Origin: Tetragenococcus koreensis
GTDB taxonomy: Bacteria; Bacillota; Bacilli; Lactobacillales; Enterococcaceae
Length of the DNA stretch: 64,000 nt
NCBI RefSeq assembly: GCF_003795145.1
Contig: NZ_CP027786.1
Location: forward strand, 2,418,001 to 2,482,000
Direction of reading: 5' to 3'
Shown here piece after piece: positions 47,558 through 55,433 of this stretch. The first letter of the stretch is position 1, and each line of letters opens with the position of its first letter. Made by a program: the position numbers and the translations under genes. The notes below the pieces were generated by a model. It saw only the letters and a program-made list of their open reading frames with translations. It was not told the DNA's origin and did not search any database.

Positions 47558-47700
47558 TAAATGTAAAATTTATTGAGGTTCCCTAACTAATGAATAAAAA
47601 AACCGTACTTTTTGTAACCAGATTGATGAGCGCTAACGACAAAGGTAGTTTCCTATGGATTCTATCAGAGTCTGGTGGGAAGAACCTTTTTATATTATAA
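47558..47700 (+). other. ISLre2-like end and short homologous remnant after array 1
   Basis: Within 47564-47582 a 19-bp stretch, TGTAAAATTTATTGAGGTT, is identical to the right terminal repeat of the ISLre2 element at 6.1-7.8 kb. It is followed by a short frame reading MNKKTVLFVTRLMSANDKGS and FLW. The same arrangement follows array 2 (57893 onward; MDKKRTFAASLTD and SYLW). It interrupts the last repeat of the array. Either a decayed IS end or a small gene with such an end upstream is possible. Confidence 0.5.
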
Positions 47701-47791
47701 CATTACCAGATAATTCAAAATCATAGAATAAAGACAGACAGTAAAACGCCAATTGGTTCTCTGTTTAGTAGGGTGAGGTTTATGTTCCTGT

Positions 47792-48067
47792 TTTTTCGGA
47801 TAAAGTTTTCCGATTCCTTTATCCATGATTGGATTCTCGTAGAAAGAATTCCTGATCTATTATCCATCTTTTTATTTTCGGATAAGGGAATGCCAAACTT
47901 TTATTCGTTATCAGCTATTTAAGAGCGTTTAACCGCTATTTTTCCTATTTTCGGATAAAGTTTTTCGATTCCTTTATCCATGATTGGATTCTCGTAGAAG
48001 GAATTCCTGATCTATTATCCATCTTTTTGTTTTCGGACAAGGGAATGTCGGACTTTTATCTGTCATT
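47792..48067. repeat. Pair of about 120-bp direct repeats before cas3
   Basis: Copy 1 (about 47792-47912) and copy 2 (about 47949-48067) share long blocks such as CCTTTATCCATGATTGGATT and GAATTCCTGATCTATTATCC. They differ by scattered substitutions and are separated by about 35 bp. No intact gene is seen. Their origin is unknown; they may be a tandem duplication inside decayed coding sequence. The short open frame on the minus strand through them (47974-48207) is not convincing as a gene. Confidence 0.7.
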
Positions 48068-48136
48068 TGTTTGTCCACTAGGAAATCAAATAACTGTTTA
48101 CTCCTTGTCTTTGCCGCATAGTTTTGAGCTGTCTGA

Positions 48137-48225
48137 TATTTATAGCTTACGGGGGCGCGGATTGAAATAGGTTTTCCAACTGGATCATTATCAGCTTTTT
48201 TTGTCATCCTTTTCAGGAGCGAAAT
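48137..48225 (+). repeat. Two decayed CRISPR-like repeat units upstream of cas3
   Basis: 48137-48168 ends GCGCGGATTGAAAT, one change from the repeat's 3-prime handle, though its stem no longer pairs. After a 34-bp gap, the normal spacer length, GTCATCCTTTTCAGGAGCG (48203-48221) resembles the first half of the repeat with changes and a lost base, then AAAT. This is probably a remnant of an older array; a degenerate guide unit is possible. Chance similarity cannot be excluded for the second unit. Confidence 0.4.
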
Positions 48226-48266
48226 GCGTTGTTATTCTATGTTCAAATTGTGTCATTTTGAATCCT

Positions 48267-48306
48267 TCCTTTATAGATTGTGTGTAGTCTACAGTTCTAT
48301 AAAGGA
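48267..48306. promoter_or_regulatory. Nested inverted repeat upstream of cas3
   Basis: TCCTTTATAGA (48267-48277) pairs with TCTATAAAGGA (48296-48306), and inside it TGTAG pairs with CTACA. No T-run follows, so an operator or RNA hairpin is more likely than a terminator. Confidence 0.4.
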
Positions 48307-48400
48307 TTTCGTAATGGCGTTTTTTTATGCTTGTGATTGGTTAAAGATATAATGAAAGCTGGAAAAAATTTTTGAATTTTCAAGCAAAAAAGTAAAAATC

Positions 48401-48409
48401 TGGTATAAT
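48401..48409 (+). promoter_or_regulatory. cas3 promoter, extended -10
   Basis: TGGTATAAT (48401-48409) is a full extended -10. No strong -35 is seen 17 bp upstream, which is usual for this promoter class. It lies about 125 bp before the cas3 start. Confidence 0.5.
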
Positions 48410-48535
48410 ATATTTTAAATAACGCTTACAATTGATTGCCAGCTAGGATTAGAGATTAAATAATCAAGGCCAAAGAAATAAGTTTGCTATTTGGACATTG
48501 AAACACAAAAATTATGCAGAGAGAAGGGTGAAGTA

Positions 48536-50977
48536 TTGTATGCACACTATGACAAACAAACTGGAAACACTCAATCCTTAGATGTTCATTTATTCAACGT
48601 AGCTCAAAGCGCGGCAGAGGAAGCTAAAGAGATCGGTCAACAAGATGTGGCATTTCTTTGCGGACTTTTTCACGATTTAGGCAAGGCTGATCCAAAATTC
48701 CAGGATAAAATCATTCATCAACGACAAACACATGTAGATCATTCGACTGCCGGGGCAAAGTTTTTATTAGAAAAAATGGGACAAATTCTACAAAAACAGG
48801 TAATAGATAAAGAGAAAATGGAATATTGTGAACCCTTTATTGAGACGGTTTGCTATGTTATTTCCGCGCACCATGGGTTATTTGATATCCCATTAAAAGA
48901 AAATTCGGATTTTACACAGGATGACAAAATAGGTAAGTTATTCAAGAGAATTTCAAACAACTTGGATAAGCATTATAATTTTGAGACAGTTGTGCTGGGC
49001 TTTGCCTCAGAGTTGGAAAAACAATTAAAAAAAGAAAATCAAATGACACTTGAGCAATTGATCTTAAAAGCATTTAATAATTTTTTGTCACTTTGGCAAA
49101 AATTAAACCCTCAAGATGATTCAGAAAGAGATTTTTATACCACATTAATCGTGCGTTTATATCTATCTTTACTTAAGAATGCAGATATTCTTGATACGAT
49201 TAATGCTTATACCAATATCATCGAACCTATGTCGGCACATACATATAGCAAACTTTCTACTCACTATGTAGAGTCTATCGAATGGGTATATGAAAATTAT
49301 CAAAATCCGACGACAGAAATTAATAAAATTCGTACATCTATCGCTAATGAGGCTAAAAAACGTGGTTCGAAAGATTCATCGGGCATCTATCGCTTGAATT
49401 TACCAACAGGCGCTGGAAAAACGCAGCTGAGCATGCGTTATGGGTTTCATCAAATGAACAAACAAGGTAAGCACCGTTTTATTTATATCGCTCCTTATCT
49501 ATCCGTCCTCGAACAAAATGCAGCGGAAATTGAAAAAGTTGTTGGAACAGAGGGCATTTTGGAACATCATTCAAATGTGGTAGATACAGAGAGCAAAGAA
49601 GATGTAGATGGTGATGAAAAAGCGACTGCTTACAAAGACTATTTGATTGATACTTGGGATAGCCCAATCGTTCTCAGTACAATGGTTCAATTATTTCAAA
49701 CATTTTTTAAAGTGAAGTCAGGCAATATTCGGCGCTTTGCTCACTTGATTAATAGTACGCTTATCCTCGACGAAGTCCAGTCTCTACCTCTGGAAGTAAC
49801 CACTTTGTTTAATCTAACGATGAATTTTTTAAGTAGGATTATGAAAGTCAATGTCGTACTTTGCACAGCGACACAGCCCGTTTATGACTCTAGTGGGATC
49901 GATCATCGTATATTGTATGGTGGGTTAAAAAACGAGCCGGCGGATATTATTAACTTGAATGAACAACAGCGACAAGTTTTTGAACGAACAGAAGTTTATA
50001 AGTTTAATGAAGATAATGAAATAGCAAATATTGAAGATATTGCAGATGAAATTGCCAAGCATGAAGATGACTCAATTTTAATCATTTTAAATACTAAAGC
50101 AGCCGTTAAATATTTATATGACTTGGTTAAAGATCGAGATCCACGGCGGTGTTATCATCTATCAACTAATATGTGCGCTAAACATCGCTTGGATATTATT
50201 AAGAATATTAAGGACGAGATTTGTCGAAAAGAGCCAATTATTTGCATCAGTACACAATTAATTGAAGCAGGCGTGGATTTGGATTTTAATCGAGTGATTC
50301 GTTCTTATGCAGGAATTGATTCAATCGTTCAAGCAAGCGGTCGCTGTAATCGTGAGGGGGATAGAGACAAAGGAATTGTACAATTAGTTGATGTAAATAA
50401 TGACCAAGAAAATTTATCTTATTTGAAATCAATAAAAGTTAAAAAAAGAGTGACAGAACAAATTATTGAAGACTTATCTTCACCGGTAAATATTGAGCAA
50501 TTAAATGATGAATTTTTCGAACGTTACTTTGCAGATAGTAAAAAGGAAGATCTTGACTATCCTTTGGGAAAAGATGAACCTACTGTCTATGGTCTGTTAT
50601 CTACAAACGAGAGTCATAACGTAGAATATGTGTCATTGAAACAATCCTTTAAAGAAGCAGGCATAAAAATGGACTTGATTCAAGATCATTCTAAGGGAGT
50701 CATTGTTTATTATGATGCAGATGAGAAATGCGTGCCGCTGATTGAAAATTTGATTGAAACAATTGATCTATTTCAAACTGAATATAATATAGATGATTTA
50801 AAAAGAGTAAAAAACTTATTAAACCAGTTGCAACCTTATACGATAAATATGCGGGTTTCCGATGAAAAGCAGAATGCTCTGATGAGCTACATGGACGGAG
50901 AAATTCTGATTTTACAGCAAAATTTTTATGATAATGAAGTTGGTATGATGGAGAATATGAATGAGTTTATACTATAG
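48536..50977 (+). CDS. cas3: Type I-C CRISPR nuclease-helicase Cas3
   Basis: About 813 residues. The N-terminal HD nuclease domain shows LFHDLGKADPKF and ISAHHGLFD. The helicase domain shows Walker A LPTGAGKTQL, motif II LILDEVQSLP, then CTATQPV and the C-terminal STQLIEAGVDLDF with ASGRCNREG. It unwinds and cuts DNA marked by Cascade. The TTG at 48536 is chosen because GAGAAGGG ends 7 bp before it and homologues begin about at YAHYDKQTG; a TTG at 48491 would add 15 residues without a ribosome-binding site. It is separated from cas5c by a 320-bp regulatory gap, unlike the overlaps of the other cas genes. Confidence 0.94.
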   Translation: MYAHYDKQTGNTQSLDVHLFNVAQSAAEEAKEIGQQDVAFLCGLFHDLGKADPKFQDKIIHQRQTHVDHSTAGAKFLLEKMGQILQKQVIDKEKMEYCEPFIETVCYVISAHHGLFDIPLKENSDFTQDDKIGKLFKRISNNLDKHYNFETVVLGFASELEKQLKKENQMTLEQLILKAFNNFLSLWQKLNPQDDSERDFYTTLIVRLYLSLLKNADILDTINAYTNIIEPMSAHTYSKLSTHYVESIEWVYENYQNPTTEINKIRTSIANEAKKRGSKDSSGIYRLNLPTGAGKTQLSMRYGFHQMNKQGKHRFIYIAPYLSVLEQNAAEIEKVVGTEGILEHHSNVVDTESKEDVDGDEKATAYKDYLIDTWDSPIVLSTMVQLFQTFFKVKSGNIRRFAHLINSTLILDEVQSLPLEVTTLFNLTMNFLSRIMKVNVVLCTATQPVYDSSGIDHRILYGGLKNEPADIINLNEQQRQVFERTEVYKFNEDNEIANIEDIADEIAKHEDDSILIILNTKAAVKYLYDLVKDRDPRRCYHLSTNMCAKHRLDIIKNIKDEICRKEPIICISTQLIEAGVDLDFNRVIRSYAGIDSIVQASGRCNREGDRDKGIVQLVDVNNDQENLSYLKSIKVKKRVTEQIIEDLSSPVNIEQLNDEFFERYFADSKKEDLDYPLGKDEPTVYGLLSTNESHNVEYVSLKQSFKEAGIKMDLIQDHSKGVIVYYDADEKCVPLIENLIETIDLFQTEYNIDDLKRVKNLLNQLQPYTINMRVSDEKQNALMSYMDGEILILQQNFYDNEVGMMENMNEFIL

Positions 50978-50996
50978 AAAATTCTATAGTATAAAC
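50965..50996. repeat. 15-bp perfect inverted repeat over the cas3 stop codon
   Basis: GTTTATACTATAGAA (50965-50979) and TTCTATAGTATAAAC (50982-50996) are exact complements with two bases between. The cas3 stop (50975-50977) lies in the left arm. As RNA it would be a stable hairpin on either strand, without a T-run. It may protect or end both the cas3 mRNA and the minus-strand crRNA-like transcript. Confidence 0.75.
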
Positions 50997-51041
50997 GTCA
51001 TTAAATGTAATATAATTTCAATCCACATAGTTTACTATGAT
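50966..51041 (-). ncRNA. Putative single-unit crRNA-like RNA (CreA/CreR-like) between cas3 and cas5c
   Basis: On the minus strand an extended -10, TGGTATAAT (51056-51048), predicts a start near 51041. The RNA then opens with a hairpin, CATAGT-AA-ACTATG (51039-51026), and TGGATTGAAAT (51025-51015), identical to the last 11 nt of the CRISPR repeat. The repeat stem CGCTCTC/GAGAGCG is replaced by another sequence that still pairs, so structure is kept while sequence is not. The pseudo-spacer begins TATATTACATTTAAT (51014-51000) and runs into the hairpin at 50965-50996. Its first 15 nt match 14 of 15 at a TTC-flanked site over the nearby promoter. By analogy with CreA and CreR RNAs, Cas5c would process it and Cascade would use it to repress that promoter. 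Confidence 0.6.
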
Positions 51042-51091
51042 GAAAAAATTATACCATAAAAAGGTTGCTGTAAAAAATGTATTCACAGTTG

Positions 51092-51125
51092 TTGATTATT
51101 TTTTTATATTAAATATAATATAGAA
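51092..51125 (+). promoter_or_regulatory. Promoter facing cas5c, overlapped by a PAM-flanked target of the crRNA-like RNA
   Basis: TTGATT (51092-51097), a 16-bp spacer and TATAAT (51114-51119). On the minus strand, TTC (51125-51123) is followed by TATATTATATTTAAT (51122-51108), which matches the pseudo-spacer start at all positions except 8 and diverges after 15. TTC is the known type I-C PAM. Binding of Cascade here would cover the -10. Downstream lie two very short overlapping frames (MQKNF at 51144 and an 11-codon frame at 51161) and then cas5c. Confidence 0.6.
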
Positions 51126-51297
51126 GATAATAAAAAACGGTTAATGCAAAAGAATTTTTAATGAAATTAAGAGTAGGTTTTTTGTTAGAAATTTAACGTT
51201 TAAATTCTTTATACGTTACCGAAAAAACTAATTTTTAGTCTTTTCGAAATTTTTATGAAGTTTACTTTATTTCTATGTTAAAAGGAAGGTGGATAAA

Positions 51298-52029
51298 ATG
51301 TTTAAATCACGAGAATTTTTCGTGAAGTTAAAAGGGAATTATGCTCTTTTTACTAATCCTTCAACGAAAGGAGGCGGTGAAAAAGCAACTTACACTTTAC
51401 CAACTAAACAAGCATTGCAAGGTTGCGTAGATAGTTTGTATTTTAAGCCAACATTTAGAAATGTCATTACTGAAGTGAAAGTGATAAATCAAATCCAAAC
51501 TGAAGTAATTGGGACTAGGGCTTTGCTGGGAAGCGGGAAAGTAAATACGGCAGATCTTAACTATGTTTCATATCTTACTAACGTAGAATATTTGGTGCGT
51601 TTTTACATGACATGGAATGAAGAACGTCCTGATTTAATCAACGATCGGAATCAAAAAAAGCACGAAGCTATTATGGAACGCTCGATTAAAAAAGGAGGTC
51701 GTCGTGATATTTTTCTGGGGACCAGAGAATGTGTAGCTACAGCAGAGTATCTTACCCGGGAAGAATATGAACAAGCAGAAAGTGAGTACGACGGAAAAAT
51801 TCTTTCAATGGGGATTATGTTTCAAGAATTTGAATATCCTACAGAAGATAATCAGCCTCTAAAAAGCTATTTTGCAGATGTGGTAATGAAAGATGGTGTG
51901 ATTCAATTTAAAAAGAAAGAAAATTGCGAAATTGTAAACACACTATCAACCTATAATTTTAAGAATCAACAAGAAATCAAATCAGTTGATAAAGAATTAG
52001 AAGAATATGACGAAATGGAAACGAGGTGA
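51298..52029 (+). CDS. cas5c: Type I-C Cas5c, crRNA-processing and Cascade subunit
   Basis: About 243 residues. In type I-C, Cas5 replaces Cas6: it cuts the pre-crRNA at the base of the repeat hairpin, leaving an 11-nt 5-prime handle, and stays in Cascade. It has the RAMP-like N-terminus REFFVKLKGNYALFTNP, followed by YTLPTKQALQGCVDSLYF, and a Gly-rich IKKGGRRDIFLGTREC segment. ATG 51298 is preferred over GTG 51289, with AAGGAAGG upstream. It leads the cas5c-cas8c-cas7c-cas4-cas1-cas2 operon, likely read from the promoter at 51092-51119. Confidence 0.93.
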   Translation: MFKSREFFVKLKGNYALFTNPSTKGGGEKATYTLPTKQALQGCVDSLYFKPTFRNVITEVKVINQIQTEVIGTRALLGSGKVNTADLNYVSYLTNVEYLVRFYMTWNEERPDLINDRNQKKHEAIMERSIKKGGRRDIFLGTRECVATAEYLTREEYEQAESEYDGKILSMGIMFQEFEYPTEDNQPLKSYFADVVMKDGVIQFKKKENCEIVNTLSTYNFKNQQEIKSVDKELEEYDEMETR

Positions 52030-52034
52030 GGAGA

Positions 52035-53918
52035 ATGGATTTTTTAACGGCTTTGCTACAAGCGTATGACACGAGCACAGAACAAGGATTGGTAGACAAG
52101 CAAGAGGGAAACAATACTATTCTTTTACCTTTATATCACACGAATATGAAATCGCGCGGCAACGATATTATTCAAATTTATTTAACGAAGCAAGGAAAAT
52201 TATCACAGGCAGAGTTTTTGCCTGAAAAAGAGATGACTATTTTTCCAGTTACTAGTGATTCGATCGCACGTTCTGGAAAAAATCCGCCAAGTCATCCCTT
52301 AGTAGATAAAATAAGTTATATTGCTGCAGAAGACAAAGATTTGCATCAGTTATATCTCAATGAATTCAATCGTTGGTATCAAGAAGTAACTGATACAAAA
52401 GTGAAAGAGTTTTTGACGATTATTAAACAATTCATTAGTAAAGAATATTTTCTCGATGAAATTTTAGATAAATTATACGGAAAAGAAAACTATACTCGCA
52501 ACCAATTAGAAGTTCATTATACTGAGGGCAAAAAAAGTAAAAAAGCGGACTTAACTAAGGTCTTTCTAACTTTTGCGATCAACGACTTTAGTGGTTATCA
52601 GACAATAAGTGTGACTAATTTTGTGAAATTACATGAAAATTATATTCGGTATGTGGAAGCACAAGATAGCCCCAGAGGCATTTGTAATATTAGTGGTGAA
52701 GAGCAACAATTAACAACTAAACACCGCGGGCTGCTTGGTAATGCGAAGTTAGTTTCTGTAAGCAATAATAAAGAAACTTATCAAGGCCGCTTCAAAAATG
52801 GAACAGATATTATCCAAATAGGCTATAAAACATCTGAAAAAGTTCATTTGATGTTGAAATATCTACTTGAAAATCAAAATAGCCGGCGCTGGTTAGGCGG
52901 ACAACAGTATTTAGTGAATTGGTTTAGCGATGATATCGCAAATGACAGTCAGTTTGATATTTCTGTTCCAAGTATTGTACCTTTTCCAACTAATCAATCA
53001 ACGAAGCCTAAGGTCGTTTCTTTAGCAAATAAAGAGGTGGGACGATCGTTTATTCTTGGAGAGCAAAAATTTAGCAAAGATGCCAACTATTATGCAGCAA
53101 TTATTGATAAAGCGAGCAATGGTCGTATCTCATTAAAATTTTTCCGGGATTTACAAGCTTCACAATTATTAAGAAACTTGCAGAAATGGCAAATAAGGTA
53201 TTCGTGGGAACGTTATAGTGTACAAGATGAAAAAATACATCCAACAACGCCTTCTCTATGGCAATTTTTGCAAACGGCTTATGGGGTAGAACGTAACGGT
53301 CGGCTTGAGGTGGATAATGATAATTTTAAAAAAGACCAATTTCAAAAACTGGTGGTTAGCTTGATCGATGGTCGTCTACTTCCAGCAAATATTTCTACTG
53401 CTTTGAAAGCCAACATTCGGAAACGTATGAATTACGAGAAAACATGGTTACAAATACAATTTACAACATTAGCAGTTTTTAGTCATAAAAATGGAGAGGA
53501 GCAATTACCAGTGTTAGATAGAGAAAATACCGATCGTTCATATCTCTATGGACGGTTACTGGCAGTATTAGATCGGACAGAAGGAGCAACTTATAATCGG
53601 TCGGAGCCTGATAAACAACGTGTAACTAATGCACAAAAGTTTTGGACTTCTTATACCAACCATCCGGCGAAGACTATGCAAACGTTAATTGAGAAAACAA
53701 AAAGTTATGAAAAAGCGTTAAGAAGCGCTAATCCAGGGCTTTTATTTAAATTAAACAAGGAAAAACAAGAGATTATAAATATACTAAATGATCATTACTT
53801 AAATTCAGCGGATATCAATAAAGCGCTCGATTTTCATTTTATTTTTGGTTACTATGCGGAAACACAATTTTTATTTACTAAAACTGAAAGTGAGGAAGTA
53901 GAAAATGTTAACGAATAA
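52035..53918 (+). CDS. cas8c: Type I-C Cascade large subunit Cas8c (Csd1)
   Basis: About 627 residues, normal for Csd1. This subunit recognises the PAM and recruits Cas3; in type I-C an internal start in its gene is known to give a small Cas11 subunit. Visible segments include SRGNDIIQIYLTKQGKL near the start, RGICNISGEEQQLTTKHRG mid-protein, and FLQTAYGVERNG. ATG 52035 follows GAGGTGAGGAG and lies 5 bp after the cas5c stop. The end overlaps cas7c by 14 bp. Confidence 0.93.
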   Translation: MDFLTALLQAYDTSTEQGLVDKQEGNNTILLPLYHTNMKSRGNDIIQIYLTKQGKLSQAEFLPEKEMTIFPVTSDSIARSGKNPPSHPLVDKISYIAAEDKDLHQLYLNEFNRWYQEVTDTKVKEFLTIIKQFISKEYFLDEILDKLYGKENYTRNQLEVHYTEGKKSKKADLTKVFLTFAINDFSGYQTISVTNFVKLHENYIRYVEAQDSPRGICNISGEEQQLTTKHRGLLGNAKLVSVSNNKETYQGRFKNGTDIIQIGYKTSEKVHLMLKYLLENQNSRRWLGGQQYLVNWFSDDIANDSQFDISVPSIVPFPTNQSTKPKVVSLANKEVGRSFILGEQKFSKDANYYAAIIDKASNGRISLKFFRDLQASQLLRNLQKWQIRYSWERYSVQDEKIHPTTPSLWQFLQTAYGVERNGRLEVDNDNFKKDQFQKLVVSLIDGRLLPANISTALKANIRKRMNYEKTWLQIQFTTLAVFSHKNGEEQLPVLDRENTDRSYLYGRLLAVLDRTEGATYNRSEPDKQRVTNAQKFWTSYTNHPAKTMQTLIEKTKSYEKALRSANPGLLFKLNKEKQEIINILNDHYLNSADINKALDFHFIFGYYAETQFLFTKTESEEVENVNE

Positions 53919-54747
53919 AGTAGATTTTATCGCAACAATTGAAGTACAGAATGCTAATCCAAATGGAGATCCACTCGCTGGTAATATGCCAAGAACTGAT
54001 TCAAACGGTCACGGATTAATTAGCGATGTAGCAATCAAACGTAAAATTCGCAACCGGATGCAAGATCAAGGAAATGAAATTTTTGTAAAATCAAGAGATC
54101 ATGCGGATGATGGGTTTAATTCACTGCAAAAAAGATTTGAAAATGAATTTAACAAAGAGCCAGATGAAGAAGTGGAGAAAAGGTCAAATGAAAAGTGGTT
54201 AGATGTTCGTTCTTTTGGCCAAGTGATCACTTATCAAAACAGATCAATTGGTATTCGTGGCCCTGTCTCTGTTTCCATGGCCAAATCCTTAGATCCTATT
54301 GAAATTACAAGCATGCAAATTACCCGTAGTGCAAATAGTATGGAGCCTAAAGCAGGTTCTAGTCGTTCTTCTGATACCATGGGGACCAAACATTTTGTGG
54401 AGTATGGCGTCTATGTTGTTTATGGTTCGGCAAACGTCTTCTTCTCAGAAAAAACTGGATTTAATGAAGACGATTTGGCTGTCATTAAAGAATCTTTGCT
54501 GAGTTTATTTGCTAATGATGTATCCTCAGCTCGTCCAGAAGGTTCAATGGCAATAAAAGAGCTTTTTTGGTTTACACATTCTAATAAATTAGGAAATGTT
54601 TCTAGCGCAAAAATTCATGATCTACTTGAATATGATGTTTCTTCGGAACACGAAAATTATGAAGATTACCAAATTGGACTTAATCAAGAAAAATTAGCTG
54701 AGTATAAAGACAAAGGATTGCAAGTAGAAATTATTGAAGGGCTGTAA
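53905..54747 (+). CDS. cas7c: Type I-C Cascade backbone Cas7c (Csd2)
   Basis: A 280-residue RAMP protein that forms the helical filament along the crRNA. The N-terminal signature FIATIEVQNANPNGDPLAGN and the RTDSNGHGLISDVAIKRKIR segment are typical of Csd2. A glycine-rich RSIGIRGPVSVSMAKS and MQITRSANSMEP follow. It overlaps cas8c by 14 bp, and cas4 starts 2 bp after its stop. Confidence 0.95.
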   Translation: MLTNKVDFIATIEVQNANPNGDPLAGNMPRTDSNGHGLISDVAIKRKIRNRMQDQGNEIFVKSRDHADDGFNSLQKRFENEFNKEPDEEVEKRSNEKWLDVRSFGQVITYQNRSIGIRGPVSVSMAKSLDPIEITSMQITRSANSMEPKAGSSRSSDTMGTKHFVEYGVYVVYGSANVFFSEKTGFNEDDLAVIKESLLSLFANDVSSARPEGSMAIKELFWFTHSNKLGNVSSAKIHDLLEYDVSSEHENYEDYQIGLNQEKLAEYKDKGLQVEIIEGL

Positions 54748-54749
54748 CC

Positions 54750-55433
54750 ATGAGTTACGTAGAAGATGAATACTTGATGCTATCAGGTATTCAACACTAT
54801 TATTTTTGTAAACGACAGTGGGGCCTGATTCATATTGATCAGCAGTGGGCGGAGAATAGTTATACTGCGGAAGGACAGCAATTACACAAAAAAGCAGATG
54901 ATCCCTATATTAAGGAAAAAAGGAAAGATATGTTTATTTCACGGGCTATTCATGTTTCTTCAAGTTCTTTAGGTTTATCAGGAATCTTAGATGTGGTTGA
55001 GTTTTATAAAGACAAAAATGGTATCTCCTTTCAAGGGAAAAAAGGAAAATGGCAGCCATATATTGTTGAATATAAACGAGGACAGCCCAAAAAAGACAAA
55101 CGAGATGTGATTCAGCTAGTTGCAGAAGTGATGTGTTTGGAAGAAACGTTGGATTGCCAGATTTCAAATAGTTACCTCTTTTATCATAGTGTGAATAAGA
55201 AAATTAAAATAGATATCACAAAAGAATTACGCGATTTAGTTCATGATTTTTCTGCTAAAATGCATTTTTATTATCAACATAAAAAAGTACCTGATGCAGA
55301 ATTTTTTAAAAATTGTCGATTATGTTCACTATATGATATTTGCATGCCGAGAATGAACAAGAGGCCTAAAAATATTGATAACTACATTGAAAATGCTATT
55401 TATAGTGAGGCGGATGTATGCGAAAATTATTAA
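54750..55433 (+). CDS. cas4: Cas4 exonuclease for spacer acquisition
   Basis: A 227-residue RecB-type nuclease with an iron-sulfur cluster. The N-terminal cysteine is in QHYYFCKRQWGLIHID (near residue 20), and the C-terminal three are in CRLCSLYDICMPRM. The nuclease core shows the Asp of SGILDVVEF and the E-x-K of YIVEYKRGQP. It trims prespacers and selects those next to a PAM before Cas1-Cas2 inserts them. It overlaps cas1 by 16 bp. Confidence 0.94.
   Translation: MSYVEDEYLMLSGIQHYYFCKRQWGLIHIDQQWAENSYTAEGQQLHKKADDPYIKEKRKDMFISRAIHVSSSSLGLSGILDVVEFYKDKNGISFQGKKGKWQPYIVEYKRGQPKKDKRDVIQLVAEVMCLEETLDCQISNSYLFYHSVNKKIKIDITKELRDLVHDFSAKMHFYYQHKKVPDAEFFKNCRLCSLYDICMPRMNKRPKNIDNYIENAIYSEADVCENY

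Noticed and set aside
47974-48207. 77-codon minus-strand frame before cas3
   Set aside because: It crosses the 120-bp direct repeat and the degenerate CRISPR-like unit, has no spaced ribosome-binding site and no recognised family.
48395-48420. Second possible target of the crRNA-like RNA at the cas3 promoter
   Set aside because: The minus strand there has the 7-mer TATATTA matching the pseudo-spacer start, but it is preceded by AAA instead of the TTC PAM and the match ends soon; likely chance in AT-rich -10 DNA.
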